Assembly: GCA_028023455.1 (NCBI GenBank)
Contig: JAQFVV010012546.1
Location: 2,348,081 to 2,412,080 of the forward strand
DNA length: 64,000 bases
Direction of reading: 5' to 3'
DNA from: Epiperipatus broadwayi
Taxonomy: Eukaryota; Onychophora; Udeonychophora; Euonychophora; Peripatidae
Shown here: positions 11,650-24,600 of the stretch, in pieces
How the letters are laid out: each line of letters begins with the position of its first letter
Numbering within the stretch: the first letter of the stretch is position 1
Translations under genes and position numbers: made by a program
The notes under the pieces: generated by a model
The model's input: the letters and a program-made list of their open reading frames with translations, nothing else
Told to the model about the DNA's origin: nothing
The model's database searches: none

Positions 11650-12250
11650 GTAAGAAAGCTGATCTTGCAAAAAACAAGATTGTGAGTAGTTGAATTGAAA
11701 TGTTAAATTTACCACATCCACAAAAAGCATGCAAGTGAAGTCCAAAATCAAAGCAAATGCTGATTTTTTTGACTCAAATTGCATTTTTCTCTCAAACTTA
11801 GTTCATAATGGTCAGGCACTTTATCTGCGAGTTCTGAAACATTTACATGATGGGGCAAAACATAAACATCCTGTTTTATGGCAAAGAAAAGAGAGGAATC
11901 ACCAACCCAACAAAGCATCATCTGAGTGTGAAACACTTTTTAATTAAATTCAGCATGACCCAGATTATCTGTTAATCATATTTACTTGATCTCACTTCAT
12001 GCAATTTTTTTAATCTCTTAAATGAAAAAATATCTCAATTTTTTTAAATTTTTACAGACTTAGAATATGAAGTAAAATGATGGAAGTGTTAAAACACATC
12101 GCTTTGCATGTGTTTCTGGACAACATTGCAAAGCGACAAACAGATTTTTATCTGTGCATTGCATTAAATAAACTATACTTTTTAATGCAATTCAATTTGC
12201 AACCCTTAAAAAACAGTTTTTATCACAAAATTCTGGTTAACTTTGTCCCT
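11650..12250 (+). pseudogene. mariner-type transposase relic
   Basis: Plus-strand frames carry the order of blocks expected for a mariner DDE transposase: a PHPQKACK block (about 11706-11730), SKIKANADFFDS (about 11738-11773), NGQALYLRVLKHLHDG...HPVLWQ (about 11806-11883), a degraded catalytic H-x-DN region, and DLTSCNFF (about 11988-12012), corresponding to the family's PDLxPCDFF with the last aspartate replaced. A C-terminal segment (VLKHIALHV...DFYLCIALNKLYF, 12083-12220) also fits. Several frameshifts and stops break it. TIRs were not found. Confidence 0.65.
12099..12136. repeat. small hairpin inside the mariner relic
   Basis: TCGCTTTGCATGTG and ACATTGCAAAGCGA form an imperfect 14-bp stem with a 10-nt loop. 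It may be incidental. Confidence 0.45.
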
Positions 12251-12299
12251 CCTTGTATATAAAGAGTCTCATTTAGTGAAGAGATTAAATAGCAGATTA

Positions 12300-14214
12300 T
12301 GGAGCTTAATATCTAGAGATTATGTGCCACATCACCAATTCTGTTTAAAATAATTATAATTGTAAATAAACATATTTTTAACAAACAAATTTCAAATCTT
12401 ATGTTTTATTTATGTTTATAAAAAAAATATTGATTAATAATTATACATTTAAACATAACTGTTTTTTCTAGTATTTACCCAACTTTAATATAATTACTAA
12501 TTTATATCTTATAATTATAATATTTTTATAAGAATATATCTAATATTGTAATATTATTCACTAAAAAGAATAAAATTAGTTATTTAGGAGTATATTAATA
12601 TTGGAAATTTATAAAAATATATTAAATTACAATATATAATATTGTTCAAGCTACAGGTTATTACATAATATTGTTCAGTAAAATACAAATAAAATTAGTT
12701 ATTTAAAAGTATATATTATTATACAAATGTATTTAATTATAAGGTATGAAATTACTGGGTATATTAAAGACAGCTATATAATATAAGTTTAAAAAACAGC
12801 TTAGTTTAAATGCATAAATATTAGTTATTATTTATTTGTTATATATATATAAGAATTAAAATTAGAAATTTTTTTGTGTTTGAAAATATATTTTTTAAAA
12901 ATTGAAATCATTTTTAAAATTAGTAAAAATGTATTATGATATTGGTATATTATAAAAACTAAAAATAAAATATTTACTGATTTCTGATAAAAACTACAAG
13001 TCAACTGAAATAAAATATTAAAATAAAAAAAAACAACTTTGATAGTATAAATAATTGTTATACATTTTATGTACTTTTCTTATGTGAAATTTACTAGTCA
13101 TGTCCCTTTAAAGATGACATGTTAATTCTGACACTTTAAATTTATGTACCATGCTATCTGTAGTGATATTTCCATGTTTTTAAATGTCAAAAATGCAAAG
13201 TAATAAATATTGATTTATTAATTTAAAAAAAGACCTGAAGGAGTCAGTATTTACCAGACAGGCAGTAAAAGTCAAAATATTTCTAGTTCAGACTTTTGTC
13301 TTTATGTATTTGATCTGATTTCACAGAATTGGCTATATTACTTTGAAAAAATTATTGAAAAATAAGAAAGTCCAATTTTTTGCATAGTTTATTAAATATT
13401 TCTGATTGTTTTTACATAATTGTAATAATTATTTAAAAAGAAGAGAATACACTATGATTTTATTCATATATATTTTATTTTTATAAATAGAAGTTAATAA
13501 ATTTGACTATAATGTTTACAAATGACACTCTGTCCAGTAAGATGTTCCTGTCTTCTGACACGCATATGCAACATTATTACCAGTAACTGTGGTAGGATTT
13601 TTTGAGATATTCCAAAGATCATAAAGAAATTTCAATATTTTAAAACAGAATTTGATTTACCAAAGATTAACATTTATTTATTTGTGTTTTAAAAATACAT
13701 TTTAATCAAAGAAGGTTTTGTTGATTTTCAAAAGTTACTTATATAGGTTGCTTTTTTACCCACTATTGAATGATAAAATGTGTTTTGTTCTTATTATAAA
13801 CTCAATTTTGTAATATTTGTAAAGTTCAAATATGATTGTTTTTTATTTATAAATTTAAATTTTAAAAAGTAAAGTCCATTTGATTGAGATTTAATATAGA
13901 ATAAAGACTTTATATCAAAATAAAAAAATGAACATTAACTAAAACTGTTACCGGGGTTAATTTAACAACAGAAAATATCAATCTGTTAGAGGGATAAATT
14001 AAAAATTGCTTTTAAAATGCTGTACATATAGCAGTATTTTATTTATTAATGACAAGTATGGTAATTTTTGATAGTACTAAAAGTATCATGTTTTATTATA
14101 GTAATCATAATAAAAAATAAGTTTTAAAGCAATAAACTAAAAAAAAAATAATGTTTCAAAAAATAAAATATATCATCACAGCTTAATGAAAATCATTTAA
14201 TAAAGTTTTATTAT
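12300..14214. other. extremely A+T-rich non-coding stretch
   Basis: The sequence is dominated by A/T homopolymers and short TA runs; no feature could be supported. Confidence 0.5.
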
Positions 14215-14226
14215 ATTTTGAAATAT

Positions 14227-14631
14227 CACAAGATCACAATCTCATTCTAGCACATAATGGTTTATAAACAAGGCAAAACTCTCCATATAGTAGTGCCACC
14301 CTGTGCCAACCAGGGGTAATCAATGGATGCCAGAAGGCTTGTGAATAAAACCCCTATCTAACATCTACTCATGCAATATCCCCAGACTAGTTTCTGGCTT
14401 GTGGCCTTTGTCAGTGAGAAGCTTTGGATCTGAGAGCATCATAAGATCTAGTTGCAGTGCTCTCAGATCCAAAGTTCCTCACTGATGAAGGCCACAAGCC
14501 AGAAACTAGTCTGGGGATATTGGATGAGTAGGCATTAGATAGTGATTTTATGCACAAGCCTTCTGGCATCCATTGATTATTTTGGTTGGCACAGGGTGGC
14601 ACTACTGTATGGAGAGTTTTGCCATGTTTAC
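14227..14631 (-). mobile_element. HPR copy 4, near-complete palindrome with ribozyme
   Basis: This is the best full-length member. Two arms of about 175 bp (about 14264-14440 and 14450-14626) are near-perfect reverse complements that meet at GATCTAGTTGCAGTGCTCTCAGATC. The family tail lies on the left in reverse complement (AGATCACAATCTCATTCTAGCACATAATGG), so the element is on the minus strand. A 12-bp TSD, attttgaaatat, is at 14215-14226 and 14632-14643. The right arm carries an intact hammerhead-like motif on the plus strand; its mirror in the left arm reads CTGACAA in place of CTGATGA and is broken. There is no coding capacity. Confidence 0.85.
14467..14525 (+). ncRNA. hammerhead-like ribozyme motif in HPR copy 4
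   Basis: Reading the plus strand: a stem-I 3' strand (ATCC-AA...TTCCTCA), the core CUGAUGA (14482-14488), stem II GGC/GCC with an unpaired A on each side and a CACAA loop, GAAAC (14502-14506), then UAGUC with predicted cleavage after C14511. Next comes the stem-I 5' strand UGGGGA-UA-UUGGAU. Stem I forms 6 bp (one G-U), an internal loop (UA versus UGA), then 6 more bp. Core boxes, spacing and a two-part stem I fit type I hammerheads with a minimal stem III, as known from Penelope-like elements. The A-A mismatch at the base of stem II is a departure; cleavage is not proven. Confidence 0.6.
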
Positions 14632-14643
14632 ATTTTGAAATAT

Positions 14644-17600
14644 GTATTCGTTATTGGAAAGTAATGTAAACTTTAAGAGCTATAAAAATTTTGATTGCAG
14701 TATTTGCTTATTATCATTTTTCTATTCAAATGTATACAAATGTGTGTATGCTAAACACTCACACATGTATTTTCTCATTTACTCTTTCATTAATTTTCTA
14801 TAAAAGAATTGCTATATTGAGGGTTGTAGTAAATAATCATAATTTATTTTTATTATTAAAAATATATAATGTATAAAACAAAAATTTAATGTCAGCATTA
14901 CTTTCATTAGTTTTTGAGGTTTTGTTTTTAATTGTTAATTGTGTATGTAAAGATGAATTTTCTATCAAAAATAATACCACAATATTTTAATTTGGATTAA
15001 AATAAAATAAAATTATTAAGTTCAAATTTATTTATTGATTAGTATACAAACTAAGTTTCATTTAACACAGACAATGAAATTACATTAATAGAAACTTGAT
15101 AAATGTAAAATATGATTTATAAATTTTTGTTATTGGTTAAGTTTATTATATTTTATAAAGAGTGTTTTAAATGTTATCTTAAATAATAACAATTTTATTT
15201 GAATTAATGTAAACTGAAGTCAATTTAATATCAGGTTGTGAAAGCTTTTGCTTAAATATAAAGAACATTTAGAATGAAACGTCTTCTTTTCTATTACAAT
15301 AAATGATAAAAGTAACAGGATGACCAAGATGAAGACAATGAAATATTTTAAAGGTATTTAAAAATTACATTACAATAAGTTATTATGTTTGTACATGATG
15401 TTATTCAGCATAGTAGTAATTTAAAGAATATCAGTAAAATTACTATATTATATATATGTTGAGACAATTATGTATCTCATATCATATAACCCCATACATA
15501 TATAAAGGTGAAAGTAAAAGTAAAAATAAACACAGACAAAAATTTTTGATAGAGATTTTTTATATTACACTAGAATAAAAATTAAGGAATAAATAATTTT
15601 GGACTTAAAAGAAAATATTATTAATTGCACAAAAGGTCTAATTAATTTTTTATTAATTCTCATTTTTAAATTAAAACAAGCATGTTTTTATGTTACAATA
15701 AATATAATATTTTATCTATATTCAGGTAAAGATACTGCATCATATATATAAAGTACAGATGGTGAGTAGTGTTATATATATTGAGAGCAATAGTATTTTA
15801 AATATTTTATTGAAATGACATTTAAAATTTCTAATTAACAAATTTTAAAAGTAAATGACTTTGTCAATTAAAAATAACACAAGGAAAGGAAAAAAAAACA
15901 ATAAATGACATTTGTGTCTAAAAGTTTATTTGTTCTTGATATTGTTTATGAAAAAAGAGAGAAAGGAAAACACAATTTTTTTTTTTAAATATTAAAAATC
16001 AGGCACAAGGACCTGAATTTTAAATGAAAGTTTCCAAATGATAATAGGTTTTTATAAAAAAAAAACTTTTCCTTGCCATAAAAGAAGACAGGCTAATTAA
16101 TAGCTTTAATTCATATCAACTATTTTGTTATATATACATACACACACATGTGCATTTATGTATTATTAAAAATGAATTTTTTTTTTATAAATCTGACAAT
16201 TTGAACATGTTAATTTTTAAATTATTATATAGCACATCTGAGTGTTTGTATATATATATAATTTATGTTTTTGACAGTGAAATAATTGTATATTAAGAAA
16301 ATAAAATAAGGTTTATTTTTTATAAATACCAGTATATACACACATTTTTAGGTTCATATATATATGTTAAGGCAGTCATTAAGTATGTATTATCAAAAAT
16401 GAATTTTATTTACAGATTTATAACAATAGAAATATATTCATAAATTATTATACCACATTTCTGTGCACCTATATTTAAGTGTGTTTTATGTATTGATATA
16501 TTTGTAAATCACAATGTGATAGCTTATTTATTATTATATGATAATTCAATTATGTTCATTTTATATTATATAGGCATGTCTGTGTGCTGATGTATATATA
16601 TTGGTATATTTTATGTAAACCTAGTAGGACGTATTTGTAAATTACAATGCAATAGTGGATTTTTTTTCATATTAATCAAAATCAGATGGCTTAATTTACA
16701 TATATATATATATATAGCCATATTCTGCAGACCTTAATTTCATTTTTATTGTCATCAATAAATTAAAATTTAATTGTTATTGCAGTGAATTTATTTAAAC
16801 CTAAAATATAAATTATTATATATTAGATTATATTTCTTGCTCTTAGTAACAGTTATAATGCTTTTATTCCCGAGATAAATTTGTGTGTAACAGTTTGATA
16901 TATAAAAAGGGTTTATATTCAGTGTTTATGGACATCCAGATGATGATGATATTGGATTGGCACAAAGGGGATATCCTTTGAAGTCCACACACTACATTTT
17001 ATTTAGTTTATCATTTATTAGAAATTAAGTTTTTAGTTGACCACTACATTAGTGGTACTAAGCAGCCAGGGTATTGATAATGATCAGCATGGGTTAATAT
17101 CCCACCATTGTTGTATTGATGTTATATATTCTGATGAATCATCACGTAACCTTTGGATTCATTGTTATGAATTATGTCATTTTTTGACCAATTCACTGCC
17201 TGGGGAATTTTTTTGTAAGTATTATATGTTAAAATGTGTGTAAAATGGTATATTTCATCATAATAAAATTTCACTGAAAAATTTGCAGTTGAAGGCAGGA
17301 AATTCAAAATTCCCACTGTTACAATAGACAATCCCCAACCCTGACATGTTCAGACATTGTCTGCTGCCAATGCTGTAAAACATTCAGTGTTTTATAACAT
17401 TGTTTAAAGTAAATAGTTCCAATGACCAAAACTTGTTTATTTGCAAATTTATTACAGTTTTAGATATTTTAAAAAAAAATAATTTACACTATATTTATTA
17501 GATATCAAGATATATAAATTATTAATAACTTATTTTGACTTGAAAGACTTTATTTTCAAAAATATAATGTTATATTAGCAGTGAATCTAAGAATAGCTTG

Positions 17601-18340
17601 AAGCAGTTTACAAGCTTAGTTTCTATGTCAGCAATCTATCACAATTTTGCAATAAATATTCAAAAATTTTAAACTTTTAAAGCATAATTCATTAGATATC
17701 AAAGAAATAAATAATTATTCATTTGGATGTTTAAAAATAATAAGAATTAAGAAATATTTCATTGATTTTATAAACTGAAAATAATCTTTCTAGAAATGAT
17801 GATGTGTAAACTCGGTTGTGTTTACAATCTCATTTTTTTAATATTTACAGAAACAAAGTGTGAACATTTAAAATTTATTTCAGTACTAAACAAAAATATC
17901 TATCAAATGACATCAAATTTATTATTTTCAGATAAGTAATAATCATTTAATCATATATTTTACATTGATTTGTGAGACAAAGAAAAACATCAGAAAATAC
18001 TGACTGCAAGTTGGAAAGGCCAAGTTTGTGAATCCAAATTTTGGTTTAAATTATCCACCCCAAGCTGGTGAGTGCTAAATAATTAGCCTAGTCTATTGTA
18101 GAATCATTTTATATCTAGTCACAAGATTGATTGTTAATTTATTTTTCTTGTTGATTATTCAAGATGCGAATGATTATTTCCTGTATGTAATGCTGCTTAT
18201 AGTATTTAGTTCATAGTGTATTGATGTCAATGATCTCTCATGCTCATTATATTCATTCCTCATGATATTAATTTGTATTTAATTTTTATTTATTTGGGGA
18301 TGATGATTTCTGTCACCTCAGGTTAAGCTCATGAGTCTGT
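14644..18340. other. A+T-rich non-coding stretch
   Basis: Contains short TA microsatellites (near 16250 and 16700) and T tracts. The open frames at 17037-17331 on both strands have no recognisable motif. I see no supported gene or mobile element. Confidence 0.45.
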
Positions 18341-18346
18341 ACCATT

Positions 18347-18373
18347 ACAATATATATATATATATATATATTG

Positions 18374-18425
<52 letters not shown>
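18347..18425. repeat. (TA)n array with an internal palindromic break
   Basis: The TA run is interrupted by ATATTGTAATAT and preceded by ACAATATAT, so the first part is an inverted repeat centred in the array. The whole can fold back. Confidence 0.85.
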
Positions 18426-18427
<2 letters not shown>

Positions 18428-18869
18428 CATGAAACTGATCAGATGTATATGTTTATATTTTGCTATCTTATTTACTAAATATATTTATAAAACTATGTAA
18501 TTGTCATAACATGGAGGAATATTATGTTTTATTATCATGATAAAAATAAATGGAATTTTTAATTACTTCTTGCCAACTGGTTATTAAACACAAAAGCTTG
18601 AGAGAAAAGTTAGTGATATGAAATTATTACAAGTTGTATATATCTATAATTTATCTATTAATAAAACAAATTATATATTCTAAGATAAAAGCTAGTTACA
18701 ATTATGATTATATTTTATTAATAGTTATTTTTATGTGTTATTATTTTTTATGATATATGCATATTCTTGCTTTTATTTTATTTTTGTTTGTTTAATAATA
18801 TTTACCAATATTTTGATTTTTTTTTATACATAGCATAAATAGAACAAAAAAAGTCATATATATTAAAAC

Positions 18870-19174
18870 AGGCAAAACTCTCCAGACAGTAGTGCCACTC
18901 AGTGCCAACCAGAGTAATCAATGGCTTGTGCATAAAATCCCTATCTAGTGCCTACTCATCCAACTAGTCTGGGGATATTGGATGAGTAGGCACTAGATAG
19001 GGATTTTATGCACAATTGGATGAGTAGCAATTAGATAGGGATTTTACGCACAAGCCTTTGGGCATCCATTGATTACTCTGGTTGGAACTGAGTGGCACTA
19101 CTGTATGGAAAGTTTTGCCTGTTTTAATAACAGTAATATGCTAGCATAAGAAATAGTGATCATGTGATGTTTAG
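18870..19174 (+). mobile_element. HPR copy 5, compact palindrome without ribozyme
   Basis: Both arms are present, but the centre is reduced to TCATCCAACTAGTCTGGGG, so the ribozyme core is deleted. Part of the right arm is duplicated (two 'GGATGAGTA..ATTAGATAGGGATTTTA' segments around 18980-19050). The one-sided tail follows (GTTTTAATAACAGTAATATGCTAGCATAAG...GTTTAG). An 11-bp TSD, tatattaaaac, lies at 18859-18869 and 19175-19185. It belongs to the 'AACAGGCAAAAC' subfamily. Confidence 0.8.
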
Positions 19175-19185
19175 TATATTAAAAC

Positions 19186-19940
19186 ATTGAATAAATTACA
19201 CTCTCCATTAAATACTAGTGGAGCAAAAACATATTTTTACATATATACACAATATTATTCTTAATTTATATTCATATCTAAATTTAAATCTTGCCTTTTT
19301 TGATCTTAATGTTTTTGTTTATTATATAATTTAATTTAAAATTAAACATTTTTATTGATTTACAAGCACCGTATTATTGTTGTTGACATTATTAAAAACA
19401 TTTTCCCAACCTCTTTATATAATCCATGTTTTTTTTATTATTTAAAACCTATAATTAAGCATTTTCACCAAGTAAATAAAAATAAAACAAAAGAAGAAAG
19501 TCTATATAAATCATAAAAAAATATAACATCATATAAAAATAACATTTCCATTGAAGTAGACAATTTCAAAGGTTAATATTGGATTAACTGAAAGTTAAAT
19601 GAATACAATTAATTAAATAGTATATTTTCTTAATTATATTTATATATGTTTGGATTTTTTACTGTTATATATATATATATTGTTAGTGTGTATATATATA
19701 CAAAGAAATATTAAGCCAGAGTTTTAAAATATGTTTATTAAATTATTGATACTAATTATACCATCGATACTGTCATATCATATTCATAGTTATTTTGCAG
19801 GAAAAAAACATTTTCTGTTGATTTGAATGCTTATTCCTTCTCTGTTTTATTATATATTCATTTTTTGTTATAAACCATACCTCACTGATTTTTCATTTTG
19901 GATTGTTTCACTCTTTTTTTCGCATATTATTTTATTATAA
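19186..19940. other. A+T-rich non-coding stretch
   Basis: A short TA array near 19665-19700 and homopolymers only. Confidence 0.45.
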
Positions 19941-20020
19941 TTTGGGATATATTTATATATATCAAATGTAAGTCAATACATTTGGGATATATTTATATAT
20001 ATCAAATGTAAGTCAATACA
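19941..20020. repeat. exact 40-bp tandem duplication
   Basis: Two adjacent 40-bp units are identical and start TTTGGGATATATTTATATAT. Absolute identity in so A+T-rich a region suggests a recent event, or an assembly duplication. Each unit contains a short self-complementary core. Confidence 0.9.
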
Positions 20021-21272
20021 CAAATGAGATGATAGATTTTATTGATGGCACATAATGCATTATATATAGAATTGGTTGCTGACATAAAATCCCAGTTATT
20101 TTGCATTCCATGCATAGCCAAAATATTAATCAGAAACATAAAATTAATAATGTTACCCCTCATGACTATTCTTTTGTTTACCTTCACACATTTAATTTTT
20201 TACTTGTAGAGATATAGATGCATTAAAATTATTTTTTCACATAAATATATTATATCAGCTAGATATAACCCAAACTAACAAATGTTTAAAATAAATACTA
20301 GTGGTTTAAGAATGATGTATTTATTTAGAAACATTTGCTATTCACATTAGATTTACTCTTACCAGAACATTGATGCTTTATATTTGCTATGCAGAACTAT
20401 TTCACAGACAGATACATTATATTACAAAATCACATTTGTCTATCTATATTTGTATTCCATGTTATTTGCATTTTACATACAACTACTAGCTAAACAATTA
20501 CAACAAAGGACATAATTGTTTGACTACAACTTAGTGATAGTATTCATGCTGTACTCTTCATAGATAGTATCCTAATAATTCTTAGAGATCTCAAGAATAT
20601 TCCTCCTTTTCTATGACTTTCTTCAATAATTTTAAAAAGATGATTGGATTGATGATAAAACTTTGCAAATTATTCATATGGCAACTGTACTCAGACTATC
20701 ATTTTTTTATGTCAAATCCATTGTATTTTCTAGATATCTCAATCAATCTATTTAAAATAAAATCAAGTCATTATATGACTTGACTTATAAGTGCAAATTT
20801 AAAACATTTTGTCCAAAATATATTTACCCTATATTGAATATTTATATAATTAATGTACATAAGGTAGATAGATAGCTTGTGAACTATATCTATGAAAGTA
20901 TTTAACATTACCAGTTTAGAGTCATATCTTTAATAAAAACATATATCTAAAACTCATACTTCTAACTCTTGTAAATAAACACAGCATGATTTCCTAATTT
21001 CTGGTAAAGCCTGGTATTTAGTTATGTCCAAAGATCCTTTGCACCTGTTATAAGGACCAAAATATATATTGCACTATTAATTACATGTTCATTACAGTAC
21101 TGTTCAAATGTTAGGGAAATTTTTTTTTATGAATTACATTTTCAAGAATTCTAATTTATTGGAATAACACATGATTAGATTACTCATTAGTATTTTATGT
21201 AGTGATTAAAAAATGATAACCTATCCTTTTGAATATATATGAATAATCCTGTTTATTCAAAGATTTTATCAG
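20021..21272. other. A+T-rich non-coding stretch
   Basis: No recognisable gene or element; short frames only. Confidence 0.45.
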
Positions 21273-21284
21273 AATTTTAAAATA

Positions 21285-21297
21285 AAACAGGCAAAAC

Positions 21298-21366
<69 letters not shown>

Positions 21367-21684
21367 CCATACACAGCAAGCTAGAATAATCAATGGATGC
21401 CAGAAGGCTTGTGCATAAAATCCCCATCTAGTGCCTACTCATCCAATATCCCCAGACTAGTTTCTGGCTTATGGTCTTCATCAGTGAGCAGCCTTGGATC
21501 TGAGAGTATTGCATCTAGAACTTAGGAGCTAATGCAACCCTCCAGCAACCATGTTTTATCTCCATTTAACTACAAAACTATGAGTCTTAAACTGAAAACA
21601 CATAATGTTTTTAATCCAAGTCCTTTAGCTTATATAGTTATACACAACCATAAGAGGAGGTGATCATGTGATGTTTATTGGTTT
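21285..21684 (+). mobile_element. HPR copy 6 with a (TA)n expansion in the head
   Basis: The head AAACAGGCAAAACTCACTA runs into about 60 bp of TA repeats (21302-21365), where other members read 'TATACATATTGCCA'. The left arm then continues through the ribozyme (minus strand), the CCTCCAGCAACC block and ATCTCCATTTAACTACAAAACTATGAG to the tail GATCATGTGATGTTTATTGGTTT. The right arm is largely absent. A perfect 12-bp TSD, aattttaaaata, lies at 21273-21284 and 21685-21696. Confidence 0.8.
21441..21499 (-). ncRNA. hammerhead-like ribozyme motif in HPR copy 6
   Basis: The minus strand reads a stem-I strand (ATCCAAGGC..GCTCA), CUGAUGA, AGACCAUAAGCCA, GAAAC, UAGUC, then UGGGGAUAUUGGAU. The core boxes are intact. 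Stem II is weaker than in the consensus (GAC versus GCC). The motif is antisense to the element as defined by its tail. Confidence 0.5.
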
Positions 21685-21696
21685 AATTTTAAAATA

Positions 21697-24600
21697 CAAT
21701 GAATTTGTTTCCAACCATACTTAAAATTTCTCTTGTAATACTGCTGGATAAAACAAATACCAAAACAAACAATATTCATTAAATACTTTAAGCTTAATTA
21801 TGAATCATCAGTATAATATATGCTTAAAATTTTTTTATACTTTTTTAAAATATGATGATACTTTGCAGTATTAAAACTTTTTTAGGTGCAAGGTACAAAA
21901 TCAACCTTAAACAACTGTTCCAAAAATATGTAAAATTCTTTCTTCTCTGCAATGTACCTGTTATCATTTATGTAGTTTACTCATTGCTCTCTTTATAATG
22001 AAAGATTTAGTATCTATTTATATTGCCTAAATTTTTATCTACCAACATTTTCTAACAACAATAACATAGCAAGTGTTTACTTTCTAGAACATTAGATTAA
22101 AAATAAATGTTTCATTTAATTTTACATTCAAAAGTCATTTAATAACATGATATAAAAAACATAGTTTTTTTTTTTTATTAAGGAAATATTTATTGGAATA
22201 CAGATTCTACAGATTACATTAGATTACAGCTCTATTTATTTACATTTGTTTTAGTCTTTATTTACATTGATTACAATTCAACTTGAATTTAAATCTCTTT
22301 TTTCTTGTGCACTTTTATGTTACATCTTGGTCTTTGGTTACACCATGTCAAATCAAGCAGCCATTTTTTATTTGGTAGTTGGCTTTATCTATTCTCTATT
22401 ATCTTTGTTCTTTCCTCTTTTTCTCATTCTTCCTGTCATCCTTTTTTTTATCTTCATTCCTTCTTCTTTTTTGTCTCTTTATTTCTTCTTCTCTCTTCTA
22501 GTTTCAGTTGACAAATCATTTTATAACTTAGATGTCAGTTTAGAGGTATAATTGTCGGCTCATCCATAGTTTATCAAAAAAATAGTGTCTGTGCAAACAA
22601 ATATGCCATTCTAAAATGTTATATTTATCTTTTAGATTTAACCTAGTATTTTTATTAATAACACCTTGTAATGAATAACATATGAGATAACATAATTTGA
22701 CAGTTACAAAAATATGTACGCAGGTGTGTAATTGAAAAAAAAAACACCAAAAATGTAAATATTTTAATAATTGTAAGGAGCATGATTGTGGATAAATAAT
22801 TAAATTATTCTGCAAACATTGGCCTTTGAGATTATTATAACCCTATCTTCTTTTATTTTTACAGTTATAAAATATAAACAATGATTCAGTATATTTTAAA
22901 TATTTTAAATTGTAATTTTTGCTAAATTTAAAAAGTGCATGTGAAGTTAAAGTTTTATATAACTAATTAGCAACAATTAAAGAATACTAAATTTAAATAT
23001 TATTACACTAACTTGATGTTTTATTAATAGAATGAATAATGTTTAGACAAGTAGTACAACAAAGATATAGAGTAACACAAGATAACACCTAAACATTCAT
23101 TTTATTTTTGCTTTTATTTTCATTTATATAAGATAATTAATTATATTCTTATATTTAACATTTTCTCACTGATGCTCTCCACTGATAGCAATGCCAATTT
23201 TTTTTTTTTTTAAAAAGTTATTTTCCTCTTAAAATATTCAAAATTATCTTTAAAATTAAAAAGAAAATTAAAATTAATAAAAATGAAAATTTTAAATTAA
23301 AATTATTTAAATAAAACAGAATTTTTTTTAATTAATGTTTTGAAACTTTAATTATATCTTATTATATAAACAATTCACAATTCTGTTATATACATCTTTA
23401 AATGCTACTATATAGAATGGGTATCTTAATAATTTATGTTTATTGTACATTGATTTTATGCACATAAATTTAAATATATATTTATGTATCATAATGATGT
23501 AAGAGAAATAAGAATTCTAAAAAATAATTCTGAACTTGATATGCTATAAAAATTGTTAAGGTTATAGTAAATATAATAAACTACTACTAATGATAATCAC
23601 ATTATTATTTAGTTATAACAGTCTATTGTCTAGTTACTATAGTCTGTTTTTGGCAGAAAATATATTTACTCCTACATAAATTGTTTAATGTTTTTAAATG
23701 TTCTTTGCCATCATATAAGAATTTACTAAATACTATGTAGTTTGTGAATAATTTCAGAAACATAAGTTGCTGTTGGGGGAATATGGTCAATTGTTTGGAA
23801 AATGATATGATGTTTGAACATTTTAATGTACATTGGAATTTATATTGGAAGGTATACATTTGAGTGTACCATTCTATCATAGCACTAGACCACATTGGGC
23901 TACTACTGCCAAATGAATACTTTGACAATTTGGTGATCATGTACATTTTTTGAATACCAAATGTGATAAAATTGACTTCCAATCCATAGATCTTTAGATC
24001 GTAAGTTTATCATTCTATTACTGTATTAAATTGCCCTGGGAAAATAAGCAAAACATATTTTGTATTGTTTGAAATTCATAATTTTGCATTGATGCCGAGG
24101 TTTCATGTGGCAAAATATTTTTACTGCACAAAATTGTCTTGCAAATTAAAGCAATGTTTCATTCCGATATTTAAAAAAACAACTGATACTCATTTACAGA
24201 ATTTTGTTTCAAAGATTAAGCCATACTTGAGAAATATTTCACTAAAACATCATAGTATTTGACATCAGAATATGTGGCAACCATGCTGTGTTGAAAGGTA
24301 TAATGTGTTTTATTTCAAAGAGTAGTGAATGAAAATGCATACTCACTCCAGGCCTCTATAAATTAGGCATGTTCAGGTAATACTGTTTCTATGGAATCTA
24401 TTAATGTGGTATTCATTTGGTTGCAATGTGTCATACTTGATTTTCTGTATTTAATATTTATCTGTCAATTAATAAATTTATTTCTAAGTTCATGTTTTTT
24501 ATGATATTATTTATATATCTTAAAAATTGGAAACTCCTAATCATAAATCTTTTTAAGTGGATCTTACCATTAATGTTAAGTAATACTTTTTTGTTTAAAT

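Noticed and set aside
22267-22551. A 94-codon frame as a membrane protein gene
   Set aside because: Its hydrophobic sequence comes from a pyrimidine-rich low-complexity tract; no promoter, homologous motif or splice context.
23623-23982. A 119-codon minus-strand frame as a gene
   Set aside because: No recognisable domain, and neighbouring frames are equally open; kept only as a note in the stretch description.
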